Source of the DNA: Tellurirhabdus rosea
GTDB taxonomy: Bacteria > Bacteroidota > Bacteroidia > Cytophagales > Spirosomataceae
Length of the DNA stretch: 64,000 nucleotides
Direction of reading: 5' to 3'
NCBI RefSeq assembly: GCF_026278345.1
Contig: NZ_CP111085.1
Location: 1,934,001 to 1,998,000 of the forward strand
Below the pieces are notes generated by a model, which was not told the DNA's origin, did no database searches, and saw only the letters and a program-made list of their open reading frames with translations. How positions within the stretch are numbered: the first letter of the stretch is position 1; each line of letters begins with the position of its first letter. A program made the position numbers and the translations under genes. Shown here piece after piece: positions 15,541 to 23,966 of the stretch.

Positions 15541-16641
15541 TTATTTAACCGTAAATTCCACCCGGCGATTCTGCGCCCGCCCGCTTTCGGTCCCGTTATC
15601 CGCGACCGGCTGCGCCCCGCCGAGGCCCGCCGCCTCCAGCCGGTCCGCCGCGATGCCGTGCTGAACGAGGTAATTCATGACCACTTTGGCCCGATTCTCC
15701 GAAAGTGCCCGGTTCAGGCGGGCGTCGCCGATGTTATCCGTATGCCCGGTGATGCGGATGCTGAGATCCGGATTTTTCGCCAGCGTCCGGACCAGCTTAT
15801 CCAGTTCCTCGTACGAACCCGACAGCAGCCGGTAGCTGCTCTGGTCGAACAGGACGCTTTTAAGAACCAGCGTACTGCCGGGATTGAGGCTGGTAAAAAC
15901 GTCCGGTGCTTTGGGCGGGGCCATCGCCGGGGTGTTGGCGACCGCTTTTGCCACCACCGGCTGCGCCGCCCGGATCGGAGAACGGGATTCGCGGCCCGCA
16001 ACAGCCGGGGCGCCCGCTATCGTCGGAGGTTTGGGAGCCGGAGCGGCGGCGGCTACCGCTTTTCTGGCCGGTCTGGGCGCGGCCTTGACCGGGAGCCGCG
16101 CGGCCGAACTGAACAGGTATTGCGAGGGGATGGGCTTGTCGGGTCGGCTGTTGCTGAAAAACGAACGGGCCTTGCGGTCCTCGGGCGTTTCCCAGAATAG
16201 GTAAATTACGCTGCCTTTCCAGTCGTTGTAATATTCCACCCGCAAATCGTACGCTTTTCCGGCGGTGAGAACTATTTCGCCCACGAATTCGGTATCGTCC
16301 TGTTTGCGCCATTCATCGATGACCTTCCGGCCGCCGACCCAGACGCGGATGCCGTCGTCCACAAGGGCGCTGAAGCGGTAGGCGCCGGTCGTTGGGGCGT
16401 AGAGTTTGCCCGTCCAGCGCACCGAGAAGTACTCCCGGGGCACGCCGGGGCCGGGGCTTTGCCAGTTCCAGTTGAAATTGACGGAGGGGTCGGTCCGGGT
16501 CAGGACCTTCCGTTCAAAGTTGGGCCCGGCGAAATACTCCGCTTTCAGGCCGTCGCCGCTGACTTTGGGGGCCGGAGTCTGCGCCAGGGCCGTTCTCGCC
16601 AGCCACCCGATTCCTACCACCAGACCAAGTACCGCTTTCAT
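15541..16641 (-). CDS. PA14 and OmpA domain envelope protein
   Basis: A 366-residue protein. The start at 16641 gives the signal peptide MKAVLGLVVGIGWLARTALA; an upstream in-frame ATG at 16683 would add 14 residues in front of it. Residues about 25-170 form a PA14 domain (GLKAEYFAGPNFERK, then TGAYRFSALVDDGIRVWVGG), a carbohydrate-binding module. A Pro/Ala-rich linker follows. The C-terminal 120 residues are an OmpA-like peptidoglycan-binding domain (LSIRITGHTDNIGDARLNRA and RAQNRRVEFTVK). It would tether a glycan-binding head to the cell wall. PA14-OmpA fusions are common in Cytophagales. Confidence 0.9.
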   Translation of the reverse strand: MKAVLGLVVGIGWLARTALAQTPAPKVSGDGLKAEYFAGPNFERKVLTRTDPSVNFNWNWQSPGPGVPREYFSVRWTGKLYAPTTGAYRFSALVDDGIRVWVGGRKVIDEWRKQDDTEFVGEIVLTAGKAYDLRVEYYNDWKGSVIYLFWETPEDRKARSFFSNSRPDKPIPSQYLFSSAARLPVKAAPRPARKAVAAAAPAPKPPTIAGAPAVAGRESRSPIRAAQPVVAKAVANTPAMAPPKAPDVFTSLNPGSTLVLKSVLFDQSSYRLLSGSYEELDKLVRTLAKNPDLSIRITGHTDNIGDARLNRALSENRAKVVMNYLVQHGIAADRLEAAGLGGAQPVADNGTESGRAQNRRVEFTVK

Positions 16642-16752
16642 AACGTTGTGGATTAGGTTTAAAACAAAAATCCACAAAATCAAGGAATTATGTAGGCCGG
16701 TAAGTAGGGACGCGGGCGCGTCCGGAGGAAGAAACGTAAAAATTCTGCGCCT

Positions 16753-17631
16753 TTACGAGGCGGCCACCTCGAACCGGTAACCGACTCCGTGTACGGCCTT
16801 GATTTGCAGGGACGAATCGTGCTGCATCAGTTTGCGCAGGCGCGACACAAACACGTCCACGCTGCGGCCTACGGTCACGCCTTCGTCCTCCCAGACGGCC
16901 TTCAGAATCGCTTCCCGCCCCACTACCTGGTTGGGATGATCGAGAAAGAACCCGAGCAGCTTGGCTTCGCGGTACGTCAGGGTGTGCGCCTGCGCGCCGA
17001 CATACAGCGTCTGGGTGGTGGCATCAAAACTGGACTGGCCGAACTGAACGGACTTCTTCGCCTCCCCGGCCGGGGCTGTTTTCTCTTTATTCACCTGGCC
17101 TCCCGAACGGTTCCGGAGGCTGTAAACGCCCACGCCCAGCAGAAAAACACCGGCCAGCCCCCACCACAAACCGGCGGACCGGACCGGCGAACCGGCAGGT
17201 TCAAAGCTTATTTTGAGCACATAACAGCCCGGTTGGTGGTAGCGGTCGACGCAGGGCACCGGCTTTCCACTCAGCAGGTCCAGCGAACTATAGCCCAGTT
17301 GCAGCTGATTCCGCCCGCAGTCAAGCAAGGACACATCGTATTTCTGCCGGATGTCGTGGCGTTTCAGCGATTCCTGGAGCAGGTTTGGCAGGCGGTTGTA
17401 GTCCAGGGAACGGTCTATCCGGATGGTAAACGTCCGGGGTTCGGGCTCCTGAACCGGCGGAATCCGGGAAGTGGAGTCGCCTGCGGCCACCAGCAGGTGA
17501 TGCGCGGTGCGCCGCAGGGCCAGATTGACTTTTTCGGCAAAACGAACGTCGGCTTCCGGCGTCTGCCAGGTGTTTCCGACCGCCAGCAGGCTGATAATCC
17601 CCAATACCGAAAAAGTCAGTAATCTGCTCAT
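16753..17631 (-). CDS. Membrane-anchored winged-helix transcriptional regulator
   Basis: A 292-residue protein with the DNA-binding domain at the C-terminus. Residues 1-20 are a signal anchor, 23-150 a periplasmic domain with Cys at about 105, 127 and 136, and 153-171 a second membrane helix. Residues 195-290 are an OmpR/PhoB-type winged helix (YREAKLLGFFLDHPNQVVGR, then RSVDVFVSRLRKLMQ and VHGVGYRFE). It could sense an envelope signal and bind DNA directly from the membrane, with ToxR-like logic but reversed order. It is the last gene of an operon, 13 nt after the gene ending at 17645. The upstream secreted proteins are candidate ligands or targets. Confidence 0.87.
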   Translation of the reverse strand: MSRLLTFSVLGIISLLAVGNTWQTPEADVRFAEKVNLALRRTAHHLLVAAGDSTSRIPPVQEPEPRTFTIRIDRSLDYNRLPNLLQESLKRHDIRQKYDVSLLDCGRNQLQLGYSSLDLLSGKPVPCVDRYHQPGCYVLKISFEPAGSPVRSAGLWWGLAGVFLLGVGVYSLRNRSGGQVNKEKTAPAGEAKKSVQFGQSSFDATTQTLYVGAQAHTLTYREAKLLGFFLDHPNQVVGREAILKAVWEDEGVTVGRSVDVFVSRLRKLMQHDSSLQIKAVHGVGYRFEVAAS

Positions 17632-17644
17632 AGATTCTCAAAGG

Positions 17645-18049
17645 CTATTCGACCAGAATTTCGTTATGCGGCAGAGCGTATTGCCGGTCCAGCGTCAGAA
17701 GCACAATGCGGTCGCCTTTCCGGCATTTGGTCAGCACGTTGCGGATATTCACCTGCCGGAAACTGTCGTTCGAAAACAGCAGCAGCGTTTGGGTGTCCTT
17801 GTCGCGGATGGCCACCTTGAACGGAATTCGGCTCACGGCTTTGGTCTCTTTGTCGGTGGCGTTGATCGTCCAGACGCTCAGTTCGCCGTTGGCTTTCGTG
17901 TTCAACCGGCAGGTCCCTTTGGGCGAGTACTGGTCAACCAGCATCCGCCCGCTCACAAAGGCCGCAGAACAATGCTGGAACGATGACTGAGCGAGCGAAA
18001 CCGTGCTCAGCAGCGTTCCCAGCAAAAGGAGTGTCAGGCGTGTGTTCAT
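17645..18049 (-). CDS. Secreted protein of unknown function, operon middle gene
   Basis: A 134-residue protein. ATG at 18049 is chosen because it begins the signal peptide MNTRLTLLLLGTLLSTVSLA; an earlier in-frame ATG at 18073 adds eight basic residues. The mature part resembles the upstream gene product in order and motif: SRIPFKVAIRDK matches SRIPFRIYLQRQ, and a following KGDRIVLL matches PGDQLTIE. The fold is probably a small beta-sandwich, possibly related to the C-terminal domains of GldM, but that link rests on motif impression only. It sits 13 nt from both neighbours. Confidence 0.7.
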   Translation of the reverse strand: MNTRLTLLLLGTLLSTVSLAQSSFQHCSAAFVSGRMLVDQYSPKGTCRLNTKANGELSVWTINATDKETKAVSRIPFKVAIRDKDTQTLLLFSNDSFRQVNIRNVLTKCRKGDRIVLLTLDRQYALPHNEILVE

Positions 18050-18062
18050 TCGTCTTTTCAAC

Positions 18063-18521
18063 TTAACAGCCATCGTTATTTCTGAACGTCTGAGAGCGCT
18101 TTTTGAAAGGCAGCGAAAGCCAGTCGTAGTAATAAATCACGTTGAGGACCCGTTTGGCCCGGAGGTGGTTTTGTCCCACGGGTTCGATGGTGAGCTGGTC
18201 TCCCGGTACCGCCAGCTGGAGCACCGTCGATACCTCGACATCAGTCACCGGTTGGGTCGGGTTCGAAGCCCCCGAGGCAATGACCGAACCCTGCCGCTGA
18301 AGGTAGATTCGGAACGGAATCCGGCTGATTTCGGACGAGCCGGAACTGCCGGAGATAATACTCAGCCGACCCCGGCTTCTGATGGAAAAAGACGCATCGT
18401 TCAGCGGTCTCCCGTCCAGCAGCACGGTCGTCGGGCTGGACTCCGTCACCTCCCTCGCTTCACCCGTCGGCGTCAGCCAGGCACTGAGGGCGACCAGGAG
18501 CAGGCATACCTGTGTTTTCAT
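18063..18521 (-). CDS. Secreted protein of unknown function, operon first gene
   Basis: A 152-residue protein with signal peptide MKTQVCLLLVALSAWLTPTG (start at 18521; an ATG three codons upstream is possible). It shares SRIPFRIYL, a beta-rich pattern and a PGDQLTIEPV turn with the next gene product, suggesting duplication within the operon. The C-terminus is FRNNDGC. A full -7 box (TACTTTTG) lies 25 nt upstream at 18546-18553. The operon order is this gene, its paralogue, then the membrane-anchored regulator, a layout that suggests the secreted proteins are sensed or controlled by the regulator. Confidence 0.7.
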   Translation of the reverse strand: MKTQVCLLLVALSAWLTPTGEAREVTESSPTTVLLDGRPLNDASFSIRSRGRLSIISGSSGSSEISRIPFRIYLQRQGSVIASGASNPTQPVTDVEVSTVLQLAVPGDQLTIEPVGQNHLRAKRVLNVIYYYDWLSLPFKKRSQTFRNNDGC

Positions 18522-18545
18522 CGTAGTCAACGTTTAGTGATGTAA

Positions 18546-18553
18546 CAAAAGTA
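18546..18553 (-). promoter_or_regulatory. -7 box of the secreted-protein/regulator operon
   Basis: On the minus strand this reads TACTTTTG, a full match to the Bacteroidota -7 consensus TAnnTTTG, 25 nt before the start codon at 18521. No clear -33 TTG at standard spacing was seen, so an activator may be needed. Confidence 0.5.
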
Positions 18554-18622
18554 CAAGCCCGGCCCTAAGCCGTTGGCTACCAATTGTAAAAGAATGTAAA
18601 GGAAGTGTAAAAGTTTGGAAGT

Positions 18623-18661
18623 AACAACGGTTCTGCACCCCGGGGGCGCAGAACCGTTGTT
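18623..18661. terminator. Terminator hairpin at the end of the permease array
   Basis: Perfect 14-bp arms (AACAACGGTTCTGC and its complement) enclose a GC-rich loop. The hairpin lies 22 nt after the P1 stop codon and before the promoter region of the next operon. It is the only strong terminator-like stem without palindrome-family features at either end of the array. Confidence 0.75.
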
Positions 18662-18683
18662 CCGCCTCAGCCTGCCGGGAAAT

Positions 18684-21116
18684 TCATTCCGTCCGCAGGG
18701 ATTTCACCGGATTCACCAGCGCGGCCTTGATCGCCTGGAAGCTCACCGTCAGCAGCGCAATCAGCACGGCCAGCCCACCGGCAGCGGCAAAAATCCAGCC
18801 GTTCAGGTCGGTCCTGAAGGCGAAGTCCTGCAGCCAGCGCTGGGCCGCCCACCACGCCAGCGGCGAGGCGATGATGATGGCGATGAGCACCAGTTTCAGG
18901 AAATCCCGGGCCAGCAGCGTCACGATGCTTGTGCCCGAGGCTCCCAGCACTTTGCGGATGCCGATTTCCTTCGTCCGCTGCTCGGCCATGAAAGTCGCCA
19001 GCCCGAACAGGCCCAGACAGGCGATGAAAATGGCCAGGGCGGATGCGGCCGTGAAGACGATGCTGTACTGCTGTTCGCTCCGATACTGCCGGATGTAATT
19101 TTCTTCCAGAAAAAACGCTTCAAACGGGTTGCCCGGAAAAGCCGCCCGGTACAGTTGCTCCAGCTGGGCCAGGTTTTCCTTCCGGTCGGTCGTCAGTTCC
19201 ACGATCAGATCTCCGGCATAGGTCCGGGGCAGCAGAATCATCGGCTCAATCGGTTGCCGCAGGCCCTGGTGGTGGTAGTTTTTGATGACCCCGACGATTT
19301 CGTACGCTTGTCCCCAGTTGATGAATTGCCCCGTCGCCGCTTCGGCCGAGGCAAAGCCCAGCTGCCGGGCGGCGGCTTCGTTGATGACTACCTTGGCGCT
19401 GGTTTCCCATTCTTTTTCACATTCGCCATCCGTAAAATTGCGCCCCGCCGCCAGAGCGATGCCCATCGTCTGCAGGTATCGGTTGTCCACGATGCCCATC
19501 GAGTACACTTTCTTCTCGTCGCCGGGACGCGGATTGGGCCGCGTGATTCCGTTGGTCGAGAAGTTGTAATAGGCGCCGGGGGTAATGCCCGTCCGGGCGT
19601 AGCTCCGGACAAACGGCCGCTGTTCGAGCTGTTGCCCGAGCGCCGCCCAGCGGGTGTTCAGGATTTCGCTCGACCCAACCTGCGGCGACCGGATGACCAC
19701 CCGATTTTTCGGATCGAAGCCCAACTCCTGCGTCTGCATGAACTGCAACTGCCGGTAAAGCACCAGCGTCCCGATGATGAGTGCGACCGAAATCCCAAAC
19801 TGAAACACCACCAGCGATTTTCGCAGCAGCGCCCCGCGCCCCACTCCGCCGTACAGCCCCTTCAGCGTCTGCACCGGATTGAACGACGACAGGGCCAGAG
19901 CCGTATAAATGCCGGAACCCACCGCCCCGCCCAGCACCAGCGCCAGTCCCGCCAGCCAGAGCGAATCGTGCCGGAGCGTAGCGAGCGACAGGTCTTTCTC
20001 GATCAGAAGGTTGTAGACGTTCTGAAGCGAAATCACCAGGGCCAGCCCCAAGAGCAGACCCACTCCGTTCAGCAGCAGCGATTCGCCCATAAACTGCACG
20101 ACAAGCTGACTGCGCTCTGCCCCGATGGCTTTCCGCACGCCCACTTCCCGCGCCCGTTTCAGGGCCGTGGCCGTCGACAGGTTGATGTAATTGAACCAGG
20201 CAATGACCAGAATCAGGACGGCAATGCCCGTCAGGAGGTAGACAAAGGCCAGGCTACCCGTGGTGGGGTACGTCTCACCGAGCGAAGCCGCCAGGTGGAT
20301 GTGAGCGGCGGGTTGCAGCCCAAAAACGCTGTCGTCAGAGGCATTGCGCTGCTTTTTCAGTTCGTTGAATTTCCCGGCCAGTACGTCGGAGTCGGCCGTT
20401 TCGGTCAGTTGCAGGAAGGTAGTCAGGTAGGCTCCGTCGAAGCCGTCGAGGCGGGCCCAGCCGTTACCGTTCAGGTTGGCAGGGTTAGCCAGCGTTTGCA
20501 GCGACAGCACCATCTGGAACTGGTAATCCGAAGCCGCGGGCATATCGGCATACACCGCCGTGACCGTATAGGTCGTTTTTCCGAACTGATTGTTCAGAAC
20601 GAGCGTCCGGCCCAGTGCCCGGTCGTTGCCGAAATACTTGCGGGCCTGCGATTCGGAGAGGGCCACCGTATTGGGCTGCACCAGCGCCGCCGAAGCCTCG
20701 CCCTGCCGCAGCGGGAAGGAAAACAGCGTAAAGAAGCTGGCGTCGGCATACACAATATCCGTTTCCCGGAAAGAGCGCAAAGGCTGGCCCCGTTCGCCCT
20801 CCAGCGAAACGATGCCTTTGGCCGCGCTTTCGGCAATCCGGCAGAAAGCGCGCACCTCCGGAAACGTCTGCCGGGCCAGCGGCGCCACGGCCGGAGCCAT
20901 GTCGGTCCAGGTCTCTCCTTCCGGATTCTGGCCGGTCAGGCGGTAGAGCGTCGGCAGGTTGGTATGGAACTGGTTGACGCTCCGTTCGAAGGCCACGTAT
21001 TCGAGAATGAGCACGAAAGCCGCGATGCCCAGCGCCAGTCCGCCCGCGTTGACGAACGTAAAGACGCGGTTTTTCCACAGGTTGCGGAAGGCGATTTTCA
21101 GGTAGTTGTAAAGCAT
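18684..21116 (-). CDS. Array permease P1 (double MacB/FtsX permease)
   Basis: 810 residues, eight predicted membrane helices: about 20-42, 288-312, 346-368, 386-410, 433-455, 686-710, 736-758 and 773-796. Two MacB_PCD-like periplasmic domains lie between helices 1-2 and 5-6, so the protein is two MacB units in one chain. The coupling-helix motifs are RAREVGVRKAIGA (321-333) and EQRTKEIGIRKVLGAS (712-727). There is no ATPase domain; energy must come from a separate subunit. It ends in NPVKSLRTE like its paralogues. Its N-terminus (LYNYLKIAF, FERSVNQFH) departs from the usual DRFH motif. It is the last gene of the array, 66 nt after a lipoprotein gene. Confidence 0.93.
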   Translation of the reverse strand: MLYNYLKIAFRNLWKNRVFTFVNAGGLALGIAAFVLILEYVAFERSVNQFHTNLPTLYRLTGQNPEGETWTDMAPAVAPLARQTFPEVRAFCRIAESAAKGIVSLEGERGQPLRSFRETDIVYADASFFTLFSFPLRQGEASAALVQPNTVALSESQARKYFGNDRALGRTLVLNNQFGKTTYTVTAVYADMPAASDYQFQMVLSLQTLANPANLNGNGWARLDGFDGAYLTTFLQLTETADSDVLAGKFNELKKQRNASDDSVFGLQPAAHIHLAASLGETYPTTGSLAFVYLLTGIAVLILVIAWFNYINLSTATALKRAREVGVRKAIGAERSQLVVQFMGESLLLNGVGLLLGLALVISLQNVYNLLIEKDLSLATLRHDSLWLAGLALVLGGAVGSGIYTALALSSFNPVQTLKGLYGGVGRGALLRKSLVVFQFGISVALIIGTLVLYRQLQFMQTQELGFDPKNRVVIRSPQVGSSEILNTRWAALGQQLEQRPFVRSYARTGITPGAYYNFSTNGITRPNPRPGDEKKVYSMGIVDNRYLQTMGIALAAGRNFTDGECEKEWETSAKVVINEAAARQLGFASAEAATGQFINWGQAYEIVGVIKNYHHQGLRQPIEPMILLPRTYAGDLIVELTTDRKENLAQLEQLYRAAFPGNPFEAFFLEENYIRQYRSEQQYSIVFTAASALAIFIACLGLFGLATFMAEQRTKEIGIRKVLGASGTSIVTLLARDFLKLVLIAIIIASPLAWWAAQRWLQDFAFRTDLNGWIFAAAGGLAVLIALLTVSFQAIKAALVNPVKSLRTE

Positions 21117-21182
21117 AATGCTTTTGGATTTTAAACTAAAGTCAAGGCATTGTTCCGTAAGCTTTTCAGGAGGACTACGCCT

Positions 21183-21542
21183 TTACCTGCCGAGTTCGCT
21201 CATGCTCAGATCCTTGTCGCCCGTCACCACAAGCAGCAGGCGGGCCGGTTTGGAAGCCGTATTATCGATCAAAGCCGCCGACCCGGCAGCGAAGCGGATT
21301 GTTTTCTGATCGCCGGGGCCGAACGTCCCCAGGGACACGCGCCGGCCGTCGGCCAGCCGCTCCGTCACCTGCACGGCCACCGAACCGACGTTTCGGACCT
21401 GGGCCGTAAAGGCTCCGTTGCGGTTTCCGCCCAGTTCGAATTGTTTGCCGGGCCGAACGGTCAGGTCCGACTTCAGGGCGCTGCAGGCTGTCGCGGCGAT
21501 GGTCAGCAGGGCGGCACAAATGAGGGTTAAAAGCTTATTCAT
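21183..21542 (-). CDS. Small putative lipoprotein between P2 and P1
   Basis: A 119-residue protein of unknown function. The signal peptide MNKLLTLICAALLTIAATAC ends in a plausible lipidation Cys at residue 20, although the -3 residue is Ala instead of the usual Leu. The mature domain is short and probably all beta: VRPGKQFELGGNRNGAFTAQ, then VAVQVTERLADGRRVSLGTF, then RLLLVVTGDKDLSMSELGR. This looks like a single immunoglobulin-like sandwich. It lies 24 nt after P2 and 66 nt before P1 in the same direction, so it is almost certainly co-transcribed, and could be an accessory or cargo of one of them. Confidence 0.75.
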   Translation of the reverse strand: MNKLLTLICAALLTIAATACSALKSDLTVRPGKQFELGGNRNGAFTAQVRNVGSVAVQVTERLADGRRVSLGTFGPGDQKTIRFAAGSAALIDNTASKPARLLLVVTGDKDLSMSELGR

Positions 21543-21566
21543 AGTCAGTATAGAAGTATGGGTCCG

Positions 21567-23954
21567 TTATTCCGCCCGCAAAGATTTCACCGGATTCATC
21601 AGCGCCGCCTTCACCGCATGGAAACTCACCGTCAGCAGCGCGACAACGACAGCCAGCACACCCGCCAGCGCAAACATCCACCAGGCAAGGTCGATCCGGT
21701 AGGCAAAGTCCTGCAGCCAGCGAGTCATGCCGTACCACGCTATGGGGCAGGCAATGACAACGGCGATAACGACCAGCGTGAGAAAGTCTTTACTGAGCAT
21801 GACCACGATGCTGGTCACCGACGCACCCAGCACCTTGCGGACGCCAATTTCTTTCGTCCGCTGCTCGGCCGTGAAGGCCGCCAGCCCGAACAGGCCCAGA
21901 CAGGCGATGAAAATGGCCAAGGCCGTCAGCACCTGGAGCAACCGGCCCTGCTTCTGTTCCGTCGAATACTGCCGGGCAAAATTCTGGTTCAGGAACTGAT
22001 AGTTGAACACCCCGCCCGGCTCAAACTGGTGGTAAGTCTTTTCGATGACGGCCAGAGCCGCCTCGGCCTGCCCCGCCCGAATCCGGATGTACAGGTTGTC
22101 CTGCTCGTTATCGCTGGCCGGAAGTTGCAGCAGGAGCGGCTCGATTTTGTGCTGCAGGGAATTGAGGTGAAAATCCTGCACGACCCCCACCACCCGGCGC
22201 TCGATCAGCGTATCCTGCCGAAAAGAGCGCACGCGCCGCCCGATGGGATTTGTCCAGCCCATCGCCTTCGCCAGCGTCTGGTTGACGAGCACGGCATTCT
22301 GGCGGTCAGCCGGGGTTTTGTCCGAAAGGTTGCGGCCCTGCAACAGCCGGATGTCCATCGTGTTCAGAAAATCGCCGTCCACCTGCAGGTCGTTGGCAAT
22401 GCGCGTAGACTCGCTCATTTTGCCGCCAATCTCGAAATAATGACCGTTTCCGCCCAGAAAATTCCTCCCGATCGAATTACTGGCTACCGACACGCCCTCG
22501 ACGAGTGAACTGCCCAGGAGATGCGCCTTGATGGCCGGAATCTGCGTCCGGGTGCGCTCTTCGTTCAGGTGGACCGTCAGCACCTGATCTTTGTTGAAGC
22601 CGAGGTTCTTGGTCAGGGTAAATCGCAGTTGCTGGTAAATAATGCCCGACGCCGCCATGAGCGCAACGGTAATCACGAACTGGAACGTCACCAGCGCTTT
22701 CCGAAACACCAGCTTACCGGCCTGACTTCCCAACTGTCCGCGCAGGGCGATCACCGGACGCGCCCCCGACAGAAACAGCGCCGGGTAGGCTCCGCTGAGG
22801 ATTCCCGCCACGACGGCAAAGCCGGTTAAGGCCAGCAGGCTGTAGCCAACCCCAAACCGCCAGATGGACAGCGACTTACCGGTCAGCTCATTGAACAGGG
22901 GCAGGCTCATTTCGGCCAGCACGACGCCCAGTCCCGTGGCCAGTACGACCAGCAGCCCGGTTTCGGTCAGGAACAGTTCGGCCAGCTGACGCCGGGCCGA
23001 ACCGACGGCTTTTCGGACGCCCACTTCCCGAACGCGGATAATCGAGCGAGCCATCGCCAGGTTGGTGTAATTGATGCCCGCCAGCAGCAGGATCAGCGCG
23101 CCGATGAGGCTGAAAATAGCTACCGTCTGGCTGTTACCGTTCGGGCCGTATTCAAAATCAAGGTTGGAATGAAGGTGAATGGCTGTCAGGGGCTGCAATT
23201 CCATCCGGTAGTTGACGTCCCCCATTTCGGGCTTGATGAAACGCTCGAAGAACGCCGGAAATCTGGCCGCCAGCTTCGGCGCATCGGCGCCGGGTTTGAG
23301 CAGCAGGTAGGTGTATAGGCTGAAATTCTGCCAGTCGTCGGTGAAGCCGGTCGGCAGGGAGCGGACGCCGCTGAAAACCAGATGCGAATTCTGGGGCACG
23401 TCTTCGATCACCCCCGTCACAAGGTTCGGAAAGTTGTTTTCAAACAGCACGGTCTGGCCCACGGCTTTGCCTGCATCCGCAAACAGGCGGGTGGCCAAAC
23501 TTTTCGTCAGCACAATCGACTGCGGTTTGGCGAGGGCCGTCGCCGGGTCGCCGTACAGAAACGGATGACTGAATACCTGAAAAAGGCTGGCATCGGCAAA
23601 CACAATGTCATCGGACTCCACTTTGGTTTCACCGTGCTGCAGCACGCCGCCGCCTTCGGTAAGAATGCGTACGGTCTTTTCGATCTCCGGAAACGTCTGC
23701 TGGAGAGCCGGGGCATAAGGAGCGGACGTAACGGCCAGATTCAGGTCCCGCCCGCTCCAGGATGCGTGATGCACGACGCGGTAGATGCGGTCCGACCGTT
23801 CGTGGTGGCGGTCGAAGCTGAGTTCGTCGGCCACGTAGAGGGTAATCAAGGCGCAGACCGCCAGCCCAACGGCCAGCCCCAGCACATTGATGCCACTGTA
23901 AACGCGGTTCTTCCACAGATTCCGCCAGGCAATTTTGAGGTAGCTCTGAAACAT
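21567..23954 (-). CDS. Array permease P2 (double MacB/FtsX permease)
   Basis: 795 residues with the same eight-helix, two-periplasmic-domain plan as its paralogues. It starts FQSYLKIAWRNLWKNRVYSG and carries the ELSFDRHHERSDRIYRVVHH motif after helix 1. The coupling motifs are RVREVGVRKAVGS (near 310) and EQRTKEIGVRKVLGAS (near 700). The last helix ends VSFHAVKAALMNPVKSLRAE. Only 12 nt separate its start from the P3 stop, and 24 nt its stop from the lipoprotein gene, making P3-P2-lipoprotein-P1 the tightest block of the array. The substrate is unknown. Confidence 0.94.
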   Translation of the reverse strand: MFQSYLKIAWRNLWKNRVYSGINVLGLAVGLAVCALITLYVADELSFDRHHERSDRIYRVVHHASWSGRDLNLAVTSAPYAPALQQTFPEIEKTVRILTEGGGVLQHGETKVESDDIVFADASLFQVFSHPFLYGDPATALAKPQSIVLTKSLATRLFADAGKAVGQTVLFENNFPNLVTGVIEDVPQNSHLVFSGVRSLPTGFTDDWQNFSLYTYLLLKPGADAPKLAARFPAFFERFIKPEMGDVNYRMELQPLTAIHLHSNLDFEYGPNGNSQTVAIFSLIGALILLLAGINYTNLAMARSIIRVREVGVRKAVGSARRQLAELFLTETGLLVVLATGLGVVLAEMSLPLFNELTGKSLSIWRFGVGYSLLALTGFAVVAGILSGAYPALFLSGARPVIALRGQLGSQAGKLVFRKALVTFQFVITVALMAASGIIYQQLRFTLTKNLGFNKDQVLTVHLNEERTRTQIPAIKAHLLGSSLVEGVSVASNSIGRNFLGGNGHYFEIGGKMSESTRIANDLQVDGDFLNTMDIRLLQGRNLSDKTPADRQNAVLVNQTLAKAMGWTNPIGRRVRSFRQDTLIERRVVGVVQDFHLNSLQHKIEPLLLQLPASDNEQDNLYIRIRAGQAEAALAVIEKTYHQFEPGGVFNYQFLNQNFARQYSTEQKQGRLLQVLTALAIFIACLGLFGLAAFTAEQRTKEIGVRKVLGASVTSIVVMLSKDFLTLVVIAVVIACPIAWYGMTRWLQDFAYRIDLAWWMFALAGVLAVVVALLTVSFHAVKAALMNPVKSLRAE

Positions 23955-23966
23955 GGTTGTCGGGTT

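Noticed and set aside
18615-21134. Long open frame on the + strand opposite P1, and similar ones opposite P2, P3, P5-P11
   Set aside because: These frames have Arg/Gln/His/Pro-rich, motif-free translations and exist because GC-rich codon use in the permease genes avoids stops on the other strand. The permease frames carry the conserved motifs.
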